DNA of 64,000 bases from Betaproteobacteria bacterium (GCA_009779265.1 WREP01000007.1:16623-80622); one strand, 5' to 3'; positions 18,276 through 26,865 are shown, numbered from the stretch's first letter. Notes: generated from the sequence alone by a model not told the origin. Translations and numbers: made by a program.

Positions 18276-18303
18276 ACTATACGCAGATTGCGGATAAATA
18301 CAA
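18276..18303 (-). promoter_or_regulatory. Probable promoter of the toxin-antitoxin pair
   Basis: Read on the minus strand, TTGTAT (18303-18298) and TATAGT (18281-18276) are separated by 16 bases, resembling a sigma-70 promoter. The -10 lies so close to the ATG at 18268 that the transcript would be leaderless or nearly so. It would let the pair be expressed independently of trp attenuation. Confidence 0.4.
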
Positions 18304-18329
18304 GGATAAAGCCACGGCGGGCCGCCGCC

Positions 18330-19817
18330 TCAGTCGATCCGCGTATCCAAACCCTGCTCGGCCAGTTCGGCGGCGCGCAGGACGGCGCGGGCCTTGTTGC
18401 GGGTTTCTTCCCATTCCGACTGCGGGTCGGAATCGGCGACGATGCCGGCGCCGGCCTGGACGTGCAGTTTGCCGTCCTTGAGCACGGCGGTGCGGATGGC
18501 GATGGCCAGATCCATGTCGCCGTGAAAGCCGAGATAGCCGACGGCGCCAGCGTAAATGCCGCGCTTGACCGGCTCCAGTTCGTCGATGATTTCCATCGCC
18601 CGCACCTTCGGCGCGCCGGAGACGGTGCCGGCCGGAAAGGTGGCCTTGAGCACGTCGAGCGCGGCGAGGCCCGCTTGCAGGCGGCCTTCAACATTGGAGA
18701 CGATGTGCATGACGTGCGAGTAACGCTCGATAATCATGTTCTCGGTCAGCCTGACCGTGCCGATGCGGGCGACGCGGCCGCAATCGTTGCGGCCGAGGTC
18801 GAGCAGTTGCGTGTGTTCGGCGCGCTCTTTTTCGTCGGCCAGCAGTTCGCTGGCCAGCGCCGCGTCCTCTTCCGGCGTGACGCCGCGCTTTCTCGTGCCG
18901 GCAATGGGGCGGACGGTGACGCGGTCGCCTTCGAGGCGGACGAGGATTTCCGGCGAGGCGCCGACGACGTGGTAATCCTCGAAATCGAAATAGAACAGGT
19001 AGGGCGAGGGATTGAGGCTGCGCAACGCGCGGTAGAGGGCCAGCGGGCTGGCGGCGAAGGGCTTGCTCATGCGCTGCGAGAGCACGACCTGCATGACGTC
19101 GCCAGCGGTGATGTAATCCTTGGCCTTTCTCACCGCCGCCTTGAAGTCCTCCTCGCCAAAGAGCGAGGTGGCGGGGGCCGAGGCCGCCGGCTGTTCGCCG
19201 GGGATGCTGGCCGGCAGGCGCAGTTTGGCGAGCAGTTCCTTGAGGCGCGCGCGCGCTTTCTGGAAGGCGCCGGGGAAACCCGGCTCGGCATACACGATCA
19301 GGGTCAGCTTGCCGGAGAGGTTGTCGACGACGGCGATTTCTTCCGATAGCAGAAGGCCGATGTCCGGCGTGCCGATGGCGTCCGGCTTGGCCGCCCCGGC
19401 CAGGCGGGTTTCGACGTAGCGCACGGTGTCGTAACCGAAGCAGCCGACCAGGCCGCCGCAAAAGCGCGGCAGGCCAGCGCCCGGCGCGGCGCGAAAACGC
19501 TGCATGTAGCTGCCGATGAAAGCCAGCGGATCGGCGTCATCCGCGCGCTCGGCAACGCGATTGCCGGTGAGCACCAGCACCTGCCGGCCATTGACGACAA
19601 TGCGCGTCGAGGCGGCCAGACCGATGATGGAATAGCGGCCGAAACGCTCGCCGCCCTGCACCGATTCGAGCAGATAGGAATAGTGGCCGCCGTTCTCGCC
19701 GCTGGTCAGCTTGAGGTAGATGGAAAGCGGCGTGTCGAGATCGGCGAAGGTTTCCAGCGTAACGGGAATACGGTTGTAACCTTGCGCGGCAAGCGCGGCG
19801 AATTCGGTTTCGGTCAT
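18330..19817 (-). CDS. trpE: Anthranilate synthase component I
   Basis: Converts chorismate and ammonia to anthranilate. The 495-residue protein has the tryptophan feedback motif LLES-x10-S near residue 49 and the catalytic C-terminal chorismate-binding domain ([21 protein letters not shown] near 290, [18 protein letters not shown] near 395, [10 protein letters not shown] near 457). The ATG at 19817 follows GAGG. It is the first enzyme gene after the trpL leader and attenuator, and is split from trpG by a toxin-antitoxin pair. Confidence 0.97.
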   Translation of the reverse strand: MTETEFAALAAQGYNRIPVTLETFADLDTPLSIYLKLTSGENGGHYSYLLESVQGGERFGRYSIIGLAASTRIVVNGRQVLVLTGNRVAERADDADPLAFIGSYMQRFRAAPGAGLPRFCGGLVGCFGYDTVRYVETRLAGAAKPDAIGTPDIGLLLSEEIAVVDNLSGKLTLIVYAEPGFPGAFQKARARLKELLAKLRLPASIPGEQPAASAPATSLFGEEDFKAAVRKAKDYITAGDVMQVVLSQRMSKPFAASPLALYRALRSLNPSPYLFYFDFEDYHVVGASPEILVRLEGDRVTVRPIAGTRKRGVTPEEDAALASELLADEKERAEHTQLLDLGRNDCGRVARIGTVRLTENMIIERYSHVMHIVSNVEGRLQAGLAALDVLKATFPAGTVSGAPKVRAMEIIDELEPVKRGIYAGAVGYLGFHGDMDLAIAIRTAVLKDGKLHVQAGAGIVADSDPQSEWEETRNKARAVLRAAELAEQGLDTRID

Positions 19818-19849
19818 GGGACGGCCTCGAAGCTAAGACTGGGAATGTG

Positions 19850-19870
19850 AAAAGTGCGCCGGCACGGCGC
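19850..19870 (-). terminator. Attenuator terminator of the trp operon
   Basis: On the minus strand, GCGCCG (19870-19865), loop TGC and CGGCGC (19861-19856) form a perfect 6-bp GC stem, followed after AC by TTTT (19853-19850). It lies 11 bases after the trpL stop and 32 bases before trpE. An upstream hairpin inside trpL, GGCGCC-GCT-GGCGCC (19901-19887), can instead pair with the left arm (GGCGC with GCGCC), giving the mutually exclusive structures expected of ribosome-mediated attenuation. Confidence 0.7.
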
Positions 19871-19881
19871 GCGAACAGGAC

Positions 19882-19938
19882 TCAGGGGCGCCAGCGGCGC
19901 CAGCCTTGCCATTCGTTCCACAGTCGCGAGATCGTCAT
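19882..19938 (-). CDS. trpL: trp operon leader peptide (attenuation)
   Basis: An 18-codon reading frame, MTISRLWNEWQGWRRWRP, with tryptophan at positions 7, 10, 13 and 16. Its ATG overlaps the gph stop (ATGA) and has no clear ribosome-binding site, so it is probably translated by ribosomes finishing gph. The last two Trp codons lie within the first arm of a hairpin, and a terminator-like stem with T-run follows. Position, Trp content and RNA folding together indicate a leader peptide that senses charged tRNA-Trp to control trpE. Confidence 0.75.
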   Translation of the reverse strand: MTISRLWNEWQGWRRWRP

Positions 19939-20633
19939 TTGTGCTTGAGGTCTAGGTCGGTGAGTGCCCGCCGGTGGGCGGCGAGCAGGTCGGATACTAG
20001 CGCATCGCAATCGGCGCTGTCCACCGGCCGGCCCTCGTTGTAGCCGTAGGGCACGCAGAAGACGGCGCAGCCGGCGGCGCGGGCCGCCTCGATGTCGTTT
20101 TTCGAGTCGCCGATATGCAGATTGCGCCACGGCGCAACACCGAACTGGCGGCAGGCGTAAAAAATCGGCTCCGGGTGCGGCTTCTTGTACGCCGTGGTAT
20201 CGCCGGAAACGACGACAGCGAAGTAGTCGGCCAAACCCATGCGTTCGAGCAACGGCTCGGTGAACTGCGCCGGCTTGTTGGTCACCACGCCCAGCGGCAG
20301 GCCGCTCGCCCGCCAGGCGGCGAGTCCCTCCAGCACGCCCGGGTAGAGGCGCGTATGGCGACCGTTGGCCTCGGCATAATGGCGCTGAAAGACGGCGATG
20401 GCAGCGGCCAGACGTATCGGCTTCGGCGCCCGGCCATGGGTCAGGCAGCGCTCGACCAGCACCGCCATGCCCTTGCCGACGAAGCGACGCACTTCCTCCT
20501 CACTGCGCGGCGGCTCGCCCAGCTCGGCCAGCATCCGCCGACAGCCTTCGGCCAAGTCGGGAATGGTGTCGAGCAGGGTGCCGTCGAGATCGAAGGTGAC
20601 GGAGAGAAAGTGCTGGCTCGTTGGCAAGGCCAA
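19935..20633 (-). CDS. gph: Phosphoglycolate phosphatase
   Basis: A HAD-family hydrolase that removes phosphate from 2-phosphoglycolate. The 232-residue protein has motif I FDLDGTLLDT near residue 14, motif II VVTNKP near 118, the lysine of motif III in AYKKPHPEP near 148, and motif IV HIGDSKNDIEAARAAG near 173. No ATG is available; TTG at 20633 or TTG at 20627 (better spaced from GAGGGA) must be used. It follows rpe by 9 bases and its stop overlaps the start of trpL, linking carbon salvage to the trp operon. Confidence 0.93.
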   Translation of the reverse strand: MALPTSQHFLSVTFDLDGTLLDTIPDLAEGCRRMLAELGEPPRSEEEVRRFVGKGMAVLVERCLTHGRAPKPIRLAAAIAVFQRHYAEANGRHTRLYPGVLEGLAAWRASGLPLGVVTNKPAQFTEPLLERMGLADYFAVVVSGDTTAYKKPHPEPIFYACRQFGVAPWRNLHIGDSKNDIEAARAAGCAVFCVPYGYNEGRPVDSADCDALVSDLLAAHRRALTDLDLKHK

Positions 20634-20642
20634 TCCCTCGTC

Positions 20643-21350
20643 TTACCGAGCGGCGGACAAGCCGGCGCGCAGGGCCGCGACGATGGAATCGTAGCGATGC
20701 GGGTCGCTCTCCTTGCCGGCCCCGAAAATGGCCGAGCCAGCGACGAAGGTATCGACGCCAGCGCGGGCGATGTCGCCGATATTGGCGGCATTGACGCCAC
20801 CGTCGATTTCCAGGCGGATGCGCCGGCCGCTCTCGCGCTCATAAGCATCCAGCCTGGCCCGCGCCTGACGCGCCTTGGCCAGCGTCGCCGGAATGAACTT
20901 CTGGCCGCCGAAACCGGGGTTGACGCTCATCAGCAGCACCACGTCGAGCTTGTCCATGACGTAATCCATGTAATCGAGCGGCGTCGCCGGGTTGAAAACC
21001 AGCCCGGCCTGACAACCGGCATCGCGGATGAGCGCCAGACTGCGGTCGATGTGTTCGGAGGCTTCCGGATGAAAGGTGATGATATTGGCGCCGGCCCTAG
21101 CGAAATCGGGGATGATGCGGTCGACCGGCTTGACCATCAGGTGCACGTCGATCGGCGCTTGGGTGCAGGGCCGGATGGCCTCGCAGACCAGCGGCCCGAT
21201 GGTCAGATTGGGCACATAATGATTATCCATCACGTCGAAATGCACCCAATCGGCGCCAGCGGCGATAACGTTAGCCACTTCCTCACCGAGTTTGGCAAAA
21301 TTGGCCGACAATATGCTCGGCGCGATGACGTAATCTCCGACGACTGCCAT
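20643..21350 (-). CDS. rpe: Ribulose-phosphate 3-epimerase
   Basis: Interconverts ribulose 5-phosphate and xylulose 5-phosphate. The 235-residue TIM barrel has [17 protein letters not shown] near the N terminus, [17 protein letters not shown] near 35, [10 protein letters not shown] near 70, [14 protein letters not shown] near 142 and the phosphate-binding [10 protein letters not shown] near 205. The ATG at 21350 follows AGGAG; the longer open frame is not coding. It diverges from apaG with 37 bases between start codons. Confidence 0.96.
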   Translation of the reverse strand: MAVVGDYVIAPSILSANFAKLGEEVANVIAAGADWVHFDVMDNHYVPNLTIGPLVCEAIRPCTQAPIDVHLMVKPVDRIIPDFARAGANIITFHPEASEHIDRSLALIRDAGCQAGLVFNPATPLDYMDYVMDKLDVVLLMSVNPGFGGQKFIPATLAKARQARARLDAYERESGRRIRLEIDGGVNAANIGDIARAGVDTFVAGSAIFGAGKESDPHRYDSIVAALRAGLSAAR

Positions 21351-21387
21351 GATGGCTCCTGCAAAAAAAGAAAGAGTTGATTGTCCC

Positions 21388-21771
21388 ATGCCCGACCGCC
21401 GCAAGCATCGTATCGAAGTCACCCCGGTCGCCCGTTTCCTTCCCGACCAGTCGAACCCTGAGCGCAACCGCTACCTCTTCGCCTACACCATCACCATCCG
21501 CAATCTCGGCGAAGTGGCGGCGCAACTGATATCGCGCCACTGGATCATCACCGACACCAACCAGACGGTACAGGAAGTACGCGGCCTCGGCGTCGTCGGC
21601 CAGCAGCCGCTGCTGCAACCGGGCGAAAGCTTCCGCTACACCAGCGGCTCGCAACTGGCGACGCCGGTCGGCAGCATGCGCGGCAGTTACCAGATGCTGG
21701 CCGCCGACGGCACCCGCTTCGAGGCCGAGATACCCGAATTTGCGCTGGCCATGCCGAGAATGCTGCACTGA
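21388..21771 (+). CDS. apaG: ApaG/DUF525 family protein
   Basis: A small beta-sandwich protein of 127 residues, homologous to ApaG (linked to Co2+/Mg2+ handling and Ap4A levels in enterobacteria). It has the conserved [22 protein letters not shown] block near residue 30, [24 protein letters not shown] near 62 and [10 protein letters not shown] near 97. The ATG at 21388 gives the usual length. Confidence 0.93.
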   Translation: MPDRRKHRIEVTPVARFLPDQSNPERNRYLFAYTITIRNLGEVAAQLISRHWIITDTNQTVQEVRGLGVVGQQPLLQPGESFRYTSGSQLATPVGSMRGSYQMLAADGTRFEAEIPEFALAMPRMLH

Positions 21772-21773
21772 GC

Positions 21774-21884
21774 CTGAAAAGCAGCTACTCGCTGATCGCC
21801 CCCTTCTACGACGCGGCGGTGGCACGACCGACGGCGAAGCCCGGCTGTTCAAGAAGGGCGAATTCACCGAAGCCAAGCTGCGCT
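21774..21884 (+). pseudogene. Remnant of a class I methyltransferase N terminus
   Basis: Directly after apaG, a frame without ATG reads LKSSYSLIAPFYDAAVARPT, which resembles the N terminus of UbiE-like SAM-dependent methyltransferases. The similarity ends after about 20 residues and the frame stops about 37 codons in, so only a fragment remains. Between here and 22136 nothing else can be supported. Base composition drops sharply from about 22030, which suggests that the original gene was cut by the accessory insertion. Confidence 0.4.
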
Positions 21885-22136
21885 TCATGATCCATGCCCT
21901 TGCTGAAAACAGGAATAGCTGCGGCAACACCATTCCGGCCGCCCACGCGGCTAGCGCGCTGTTGTGGTGCTACGGCCCGGCGCAGGATTACGGCTTCGAC
22001 GAGCGAGAATACGCTCCACACCTTATGATCGCACGGGACGCGACAGTTAACAGAAAAGTATAACATGTGTCGGATGTTTTTACACCATCATTTTGTCAGC
22101 GCATGTTTATCCTTAATAATCAGCAGCCTACGATTG

Positions 22137-22152
22137 AGGCATGTTTCTTGCT
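22137..22152 (+). promoter_or_regulatory. Probable sigma-54 promoter of the PEP-CTERM gene
   Basis: AGGCATG-TTTC-TTGCT matches the sigma-54 consensus TGGCACG-N4-TTGCW with two mismatches, exact GG/GC spacing and both key dinucleotides present. It lies about 73 bases upstream of the PEP-CTERM ATG. Genes for PEP-CTERM proteins are known to be controlled by the PrsK/PrsR two-component system with RpoN in floc-forming betaproteobacteria. Confidence 0.6.
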
Positions 22153-22224
22153 AGGTAGGCATGAAACTATGGAGGCGGCGGTTGCCGTCTTGACTTTTAG
22201 AACTTCGGATACGGGGGTCCAGCG

Positions 22225-23133
22225 ATGAAACGCACCAATGCACTGATTGTCAAAATGGCTGCTCTTGCCCTTGCGGGCGGAATGTATGGAACGGCTTCGG
22301 CTACGATAGTCGAGGGGGTCACCATGGGGGCTGGGGATTTTGTGAATGAGTTTAACAAATTTGGGGGAGTTACCGTCACACTTCAACAGTTCTTTGACAA
22401 TTCAATCTCTGGGTGGAAAGTTCTCCTTCCACAGGAGAATTCACCCTACAGAATACAGTCAATGATCTTTGATCATCACAATATTGCTTATGACTGGAAT
22501 GGCGCCTATCGTTATGGCAATGGGTTTACCACAACAAATCCCTATAATGGGCAGCATGAAAATCTCTTCATAACGCTCAAAATGTCGCCGACTATTTCCT
22601 TTAACATGTGCAATAACACTAGCTTATGCAGAGCGACGGCCAAGCTCAATTACAACGAGATCACCGGGACGACTCAAACGGATTATAGCCCTGCTGGGAA
22701 CGCTACCCTGACGGTTGGCGCAGCCTATATGTATGCCCAGTATGTTCTTGGGGCAGATTATGGCAACCCAATTAACTGGACTAATTCTCCCGCGTTTATC
22801 CAGCTGACTTATGCGGATGATAATCCGGATAGTGGGAAATGGTTCAATAGTATGAACTTTCTGCTGGATGTGAATAATGACCCAGACTACTGGTTGGCTG
22901 CCTATGATCCGGACAAGTTTTACACGGAGATTGGGGACTACTCTGTTTTTGTGATGAACATGTACTATCCGGATAAGTCATCCATGGGGAACTTGCTTTT
23001 CCTGGCTCATATGAACCCGACGGATCCCGATCCGACCCCGGTTCCCGAACCTGCAACCTACACCATGATGCTGGCCGGTATCGGTTTGTTGGGTGCCGTT
23101 GTTCGTCGCCGCCGCAGCATGGGTCGATCCTGA
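22225..23133 (+). CDS. PEP-CTERM sorting-domain exported protein
   Basis: A 302-residue secreted protein. It has a signal peptide (about 1-27, LALAGGMYGTASA), an Asn/Tyr/Thr-rich central region of unknown fold, and a C-terminal tripartite sorting signal: VPEPATYTMMLAGIG, a hydrophobic stretch, and RRRRS. This is the PEP-CTERM signal that the EpsH/exosortase system processes in exopolysaccharide-producing bacteria. The exosortase is not in the window. The gene is clearly poorer in GC than its neighbours and is followed by transposase debris, suggesting an acquired or mobile segment. Confidence 0.9.
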   Translation: MKRTNALIVKMAALALAGGMYGTASATIVEGVTMGAGDFVNEFNKFGGVTVTLQQFFDNSISGWKVLLPQENSPYRIQSMIFDHHNIAYDWNGAYRYGNGFTTTNPYNGQHENLFITLKMSPTISFNMCNNTSLCRATAKLNYNEITGTTQTDYSPAGNATLTVGAAYMYAQYVLGADYGNPINWTNSPAFIQLTYADDNPDSGKWFNSMNFLLDVNNDPDYWLAAYDPDKFYTEIGDYSVFVMNMYYPDKSSMGNLLFLAHMNPTDPDPTPVPEPATYTMMLAGIGLLGAVVRRRRSMGRS

Positions 23134-23187
23134 TTCACTGATTTTCCTGCGACGCCTGCGGAACCGAAGGGGCCGCAAACCGGGGAG

Positions 23188-23370
23188 ATGTTCCGCCAGT
23201 TGCTGGCGGAACTGATCAACGGCAAGCATGGTCAAGCTGACCGAGTTGATCGATTGGCGCGTTTTCGAGCGGGAGTGGGCGCCGCTGTTCCCGTCGAAGC
23301 GGAGCCGGCCGGCGACACCACCCCGAGCGGTGGCCGGGTTGCTGTATCTGCAAGCCGCCTTCTGGCGCGC
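23188..23370 (+). pseudogene. N-terminal fragment of an IS5-family transposase (frameshifted)
   Basis: Two overlapping frames carry pieces of one IS5/IS1182-like transposase N terminus: MFRQLLAELINGKHG in the frame from 23188, then LTELIDWRVFEREW with the typical FPSKR...RPATPPR..AGLLYLQ in the frame from 23228. A small deletion near 23227 explains the frame change. Similarity stops near 23355, where the remnant meets the IS630 fragment on the other strand. No inverted repeats were recognised. Confidence 0.65.
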
Positions 23371-23723
23371 TGGCGCGCGGCATTTTTTTTCAGGCTCAAG
23401 CCCCACTTGTCGAGTTGATGCCAGAGCGCCGGAATCTTGATCTCAACCCCCATGCCGGCCAGGCGATCGCACATTTCCGCCAGTGTCAGATCGGCTTGTT
23501 CCTCAATCCAGGAACGCAAGGTCTGCTCCAGGTGCTCGATCCGGGAGCGGCGGTAGCCGCCTACTGGCAACGCCGTCCGCTGGCCCTGCTTATGCAGCCG
23601 GTCGCGCACCTGATAGACCCAACTGCGGCTGACATCAAAGCGCAAGGCAATCGCGCTGGGACGTTCGCCGCGCGCCAACGCCGCTAGGACACGATCCCGC
23701 AAATCCTGCGAGTAGGCCGCCAT
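23232..23723 (-). pseudogene. Truncated IS630-family transposase (HTH part only)
   Basis: The first about 110 residues match IS630 transposases: a helix-turn-helix (YSQDLRDRVLAALARGERPSAIALRFDVSRSWVYQV), then a winged-helix segment ending HQLDKWGLSLKKN. The DDE catalytic domain is missing. From about 23385 downwards the frame runs into the opposite strand of the IS5 remnant and encodes a meaningless basic tail. The natural start is the ATG at 23723. It is an inactive fragment. Confidence 0.75.
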
Positions 23724-23786
23724 AAAACATCCTCCGGACAATCATGGCAATGATGATGGAATATCCACGACTGAATCAAAACAGAT

Positions 23787-24062
23787 CTACCCGGTCGCCT
23801 CGTAGCTGGCCAGCGTGACGCCAGCGTGGGTCAGCACTTCGCGCAGGGTTTTGATGTCGGCGCGCGAGCAGGTGTTGCTGTGGTGCGGGTGATGCAGGAA
23901 GCCTTCGTGGCGGTTCAGGGTGATCTTAAAACGGGCGCCGTGGGCCGGTTCGACCTCGGCGCCGAGGTGATGCAGCAGCGATTCGATTTCGCGCCAGTGG
24001 ATGTTGGCCGACGGCGGATCCTGGAAAATGCTGCGCATCAGGTGCGCGTGCTTGTGGCTCAT
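23787..24062 (-). CDS. HicA-like (YcfA family) small protein, solitary
   Basis: A 91-residue protein resembling HicA mRNase toxins: a short dsRBD-like fold with IHWREIESLLHHLGAEVEPAHGARFKITL, a conserved histidine-rich strand (GFLHHPHHSNTC) and ADIKTLREVLTHAGV at the end. No HicB antitoxin gene lies next to it, so it may be an orphan or a non-toxin member of the family. It lies 47 bases after pgpA on the same strand, where related genomes usually carry cinA/pncC. Confidence 0.65.
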   Translation of the reverse strand: MSHKHAHLMRSIFQDPPSANIHWREIESLLHHLGAEVEPAHGARFKITLNRHEGFLHHPHHSNTCSRADIKTLREVLTHAGVTLASYEATG

Positions 24063-24109
24063 GATGACGCTCCCGGCAAAAGGATGCCGTTATTCTATGC
24101 CGCATCGGC

Positions 24110-24592
24110 TCAGGCGAGCGCGATTTTGAGCAGTTCCAGCGCCAGCAGGGTGTAGCCGGCGGCGACCAGATCGTCGGCCATGACGCCGAAACCGTTTTTG
24201 ACGTGCTGGTCGAAATAGCGTGCCGGCTGCGGTTTAACGATGTCAAAAAAACGAAAGATTTGGAAGGCTCCAAACTGCCAGTAAAAATCGTCAGGCGTCA
24301 GCAGCAACACCAGCCAGAAAGGCACGATCTCGTCCCAGACGATGCTGCCGTGGTCGGGATCGCCCAGTTTGCGGCCAGTGACGTCGATCAGCCAGATGCC
24401 GGCAAGATAAGCAGCGGCGAAAAACAAGAGCAACTGAAAGTCGCTGAAATACGGGCGAAAGAGCAGGAAACTGCCCCACGCGAAAAGGGTGCCAAAGGTG
24501 CCGGGCGCTTTCGGGGCGAGGCCGCTGCCACAGCCGAGCGCCAGGAAATGCGCCGGATGGGCGAAGAGAAAGCGCAGGTTGGGGCGTTCAGC
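24110..24592 (-). CDS. pgpA: Phosphatidylglycerophosphatase A
   Basis: Dephosphorylates phosphatidylglycerophosphate to phosphatidylglycerol at the inner membrane. The protein of about 160 residues has the PgpA pattern HPAHFLALGCGSGLAPKAPGTFGTL, an acidic motif DPDHGSIVWDEIVPFW and RFFDIVKPQPARYFDQHVKNGFGVMADDLVAAGYT, with hydrophobic segments between. There is no ATG. The TTG at 24592 overlaps the thiL stop; another TTG at 24625 would add 11 residues. Confidence 0.9.
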   Translation of the reverse strand, partial: AERPNLRFLFAHPAHFLALGCGSGLAPKAPGTFGTLFAWGSFLLFRPYFSDFQLLLFFAAAYLAGIWLIDVTGRKLGDPDHGSIVWDEIVPFWLVLLLTPDDFYWQFGAFQIFRFFDIVKPQPARYFDQHVKNGFGVMADDLVAAGYTLLALELLKIALA

Positions 24593-25556
24593 CAAAATGC
24601 TCGAAGCCCTTGTGTTGAAATTCAACCGCCTGACCTTCCGGGTCGAATACCGTGACCTCGCCGGGCCGTCCGGCGGTCATTTCGCCGATGGGCCACAGCG
24701 GCAGGTCGAGACGGGCAGCGATGGCGGCGATGGTCTGCTGTTGCGCGACCGGGGCGGTAAAGCACAGTTCGTAGTCGTCGCCGCCGGCCAACTGGCATTC
24801 GAGCGCCAGTTTGCGTAGCGCGGCGTCGTAGCTTTCGCCCTTGGGCAGATGCGGCAACTGAACCAGACGCACGGCGGCGGCGCAGCCGGACTGCCTGGCG
24901 ATATGACCGAGATCGGCGAGCAGGCCGTCGGAAACGTCGATGGCGGCGCTGGCCACGCCGACCAAGGCTTGGCCGAGGGCGACGCGCGGCTGCGGCTTTT
25001 CCAGGGCGGCGATGCACAGGCGCGGCCACGGCTCGGGCAGGGCGACGCGCCCCTGCAACTGGGCCAGACCCAGGGCAGCGAGGCCGGGGCGGCCGGAAAC
25101 CCAGATCTGCTCGCCAACATTTGCGGCGTCGCGGCGCAAGGCGCGGCCTGGCTCGATTTCGCCGAGGGCGGTGACACACAGATTGAGCGGCCCGCGCGTG
25201 GTGTCGCCGCCGACCACCTCGACGCCGTACTCGCCGGCACAGGCGAAAAAGCCGTCGGCGAAAGCGGCGATCCAGCCCTCATCGGCCTCCGGCAGCGCCC
25301 CGGCGAGCGTCACCCAGCGCGGCCGGGCGCCCATCGCGGCAAGGTCGGAGAGATTGACGGCGAGCGTCTTCCAGCCGAGATTCCACGGCCCGGCGTCGGG
25401 CAGGAAGTGGGTGCCGGCGACCAGCATGTCGGTAGTCACCGCCAGTTGCATGCCGGGCGTCGGCTGCAACAGGGCGCAATCGTCGCCGGGGCCAAGCGCC
25501 GCCGACGGGGTTGGGCGGGCGAAGTAACGGTCGATCAGCGCGAATTCGCGGGCCAT
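24588..25556 (-). CDS. thiL: Thiamine-monophosphate kinase
   Basis: Phosphorylates thiamine monophosphate to the active cofactor thiamine pyrophosphate. The 322-residue protein has the PurM-like ATP-binding features GPGDDCALLQP near residue 22, TTDMLVAGTHF near 41, WKTLAVNLSDLAAMGARP near 61, VGGDTTRGPLN near 108 and DVSDGLLADLGHIA near 205. The ATG at 25556 gives the family start MAREFALIDRYF. A palindromic repeat now separates it from nusB by about 350 bases. Confidence 0.95.
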   Translation of the reverse strand: MAREFALIDRYFARPTPSAALGPGDDCALLQPTPGMQLAVTTDMLVAGTHFLPDAGPWNLGWKTLAVNLSDLAAMGARPRWVTLAGALPEADEGWIAAFADGFFACAGEYGVEVVGGDTTRGPLNLCVTALGEIEPGRALRRDAANVGEQIWVSGRPGLAALGLAQLQGRVALPEPWPRLCIAALEKPQPRVALGQALVGVASAAIDVSDGLLADLGHIARQSGCAAAVRLVQLPHLPKGESYDAALRKLALECQLAGGDDYELCFTAPVAQQQTIAAIAARLDLPLWPIGEMTAGRPGEVTVFDPEGQAVEFQHKGFEHFG

Positions 25557-25612
25557 TGATTTAGTGCACTTTTGATTCATACGCTCACATGGCGCACGGC
25601 CATCTCCCGACA

Positions 25613-25788
25613 CCCCCCTCCCCCCTCGCGGGGGAGGGGCTGGGGGAGAGGAGGTGGGAGCAAGGGAGACGGCGGCTGGTTCGCCCTTCGCGCTTGCATA
25701 CGCCGCGCGTCCTCTGTAAGGACTGACTTGAAAACCGCCTCAACCTCCCCCTCTCCCCGGCCCTCCCCCGCGAGGGGGGAGGGAGAGC
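25613..25788 (-). repeat. Dispersed GC-palindromic repeat, copy 1
   Basis: The arms at about 25613-25656 and 25744-25788 are near-perfect inverted copies rich in C and G (CCCCCTCGCGGGGGAGGGG-like). They flank a core of about 85 bases containing GACGGCGGCTGGTTCG and GCTTGCATACGCCGC. The element sits between nusB and thiL and is almost identical to the copy at 28161-28336. Apart from it, the 353-base gap holds no gene; short reading frames in it are artefacts of the repeat. Confidence 0.85.
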
Positions 25789-25909
25789 ACAGGCAAGCCG
25801 CCTTGTCACCGCATTTCCCTTTACTGGATCGGTTCCTGGGTAGGGGCCGGGAGAGAGGGGCGGCAAGCGCAGGCGATTGAGATGGGTTGCCATTTCCTAA
25901 GGCAGCTTC

Positions 25910-26392
25910 TTACTTTTTCCGGCGCGCGGCGACTTCGTCCGGGCGGAGCGCGGCGGCCACCTTGTCGAGCACGCCGTTGACGTACTTGTGGCCGTCGGTG
26001 CCGCCGAAAGCCTTGGTCAGCTCGATGGCCTCGTTGATGATGACGCGGTAGGGCGTTTCCGGGTGCTTGAGCAATTCGAAGCAGCCGAGCAGCAGCACGC
26101 TGGCCTCGACCGGCGACAGCTCGCCGAAGGGGCGGTCGATATGCGCGGCAATGCGGGCGGTCAGGGCTTCCTGCTGGCTGATCACGCCGCGCAGGACTGT
26201 GGTGAAAAAGTCGCGGTCGGCCTTGGCGAAATCTTCCATTTCCGGCGCGTAGGCTTCGATGGCGGCCTCGTCGGCGCCGCCGACGCGCCACTGGTAGAGT
26301 CCCTGCAAGACGAATTCGCGGGCGCGGCGGCGGGCCGAGCGCGGCGCGGGCGGTGGCAGTTCGTGTTGGGAGTCGCTGGCGAAATCGGTCAT
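25910..26392 (-). CDS. nusB: Transcription antitermination factor NusB
   Basis: Binds boxA RNA with NusE (S10) in antitermination complexes, especially on rRNA operons. The 160-residue all-helical protein has the RNA-binding N terminus [16 protein letters not shown] near residue 21, [20 protein letters not shown] near 108 and [32 protein letters not shown] near the C terminus. The start overlaps the ribH stop (ATGA). The N-terminal 20 residues are a typical low-complexity extension. Confidence 0.95.
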   Translation of the reverse strand: MTDFASDSQHELPPPAPRSARRRAREFVLQGLYQWRVGGADEAAIEAYAPEMEDFAKADRDFFTTVLRGVISQQEALTARIAAHIDRPFGELSPVEASVLLLGCFELLKHPETPYRVIINEAIELTKAFGGTDGHKYVNGVLDKVAAALRPDEVAARRKK

Positions 26393-26862
26393 GGGCAGAG
26401 CACTTTCTGGAGATTGGCCATTTCCACGGCGGCCTGGGCGCAGTCGGCGCCCTTCGAGCTCATGCGGACTTCCGCCTGCTCGTCGGTTTCGCAGGTGAGG
26501 ATGCCGTTGGCGATGGGCACGCCGGTATCGAGTTGGACTTCCATGATGGCGCGGCAGGCGTCATTGGCAACCACCTCGAAATGATAGGTCTCGCCGCGAA
26601 TCACCGCGCCAAGGGCGATCAGCGCGTCGAAATCGCCGCTCTGCGCCATGCTTTGCAGGGCCAGCGGGATTTCCAGGGCGCCGGGGACGGTGGCGATGCG
26701 CATGTCGGCATCGGCCACGCCGAGGCGCTTGAGTTCGGCGATGCAGGCGGAAAGCAGGCCCTCGCACAGCGGCCGGTTGAAGCGGCTCATGACGATGCCG
26801 ACGGCAAGGCCGGCGCCGTCGAGGTCAGGGTCGTATTCGTAAACGTCGTTGAAGCGGGACAT
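26389..26862 (-). CDS. ribH: 6,7-dimethyl-8-ribityllumazine synthase
   Basis: Condenses the ribityl-aminouracil with dihydroxybutanone phosphate in riboflavin synthesis. The 157-residue protein has [17 protein letters not shown] near residue 21, [12 protein letters not shown] near 59, the substrate-binding [18 protein letters not shown] with the catalytic histidine near 92, and [16 protein letters not shown] near 117. It is expected to form the icosahedral or decameric shell typical of the family. It follows ribB by 3 bases. Confidence 0.96.
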   Translation of the reverse strand: MSRFNDVYEYDPDLDGAGLAVGIVMSRFNRPLCEGLLSACIAELKRLGVADADMRIATVPGALEIPLALQSMAQSGDFDALIALGAVIRGETYHFEVVANDACRAIMEVQLDTGVPIANGILTCETDEQAEVRMSSKGADCAQAAVEMANLQKVLCP

Positions 26863-26865
26863 GGC

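Noticed and set aside
21740..22063. 107-residue plus-strand frame after apaG
   Set aside because: It overlaps the end of apaG in another frame, matches no family I can recognise, and runs into the AT-rich patch. Probably debris.
25557..25909. CRISPR-like or coding interpretation of the GC-rich repeat
   Set aside because: No regular spacing or repeat-spacer pattern; the repeat is a single palindromic element found at three places.
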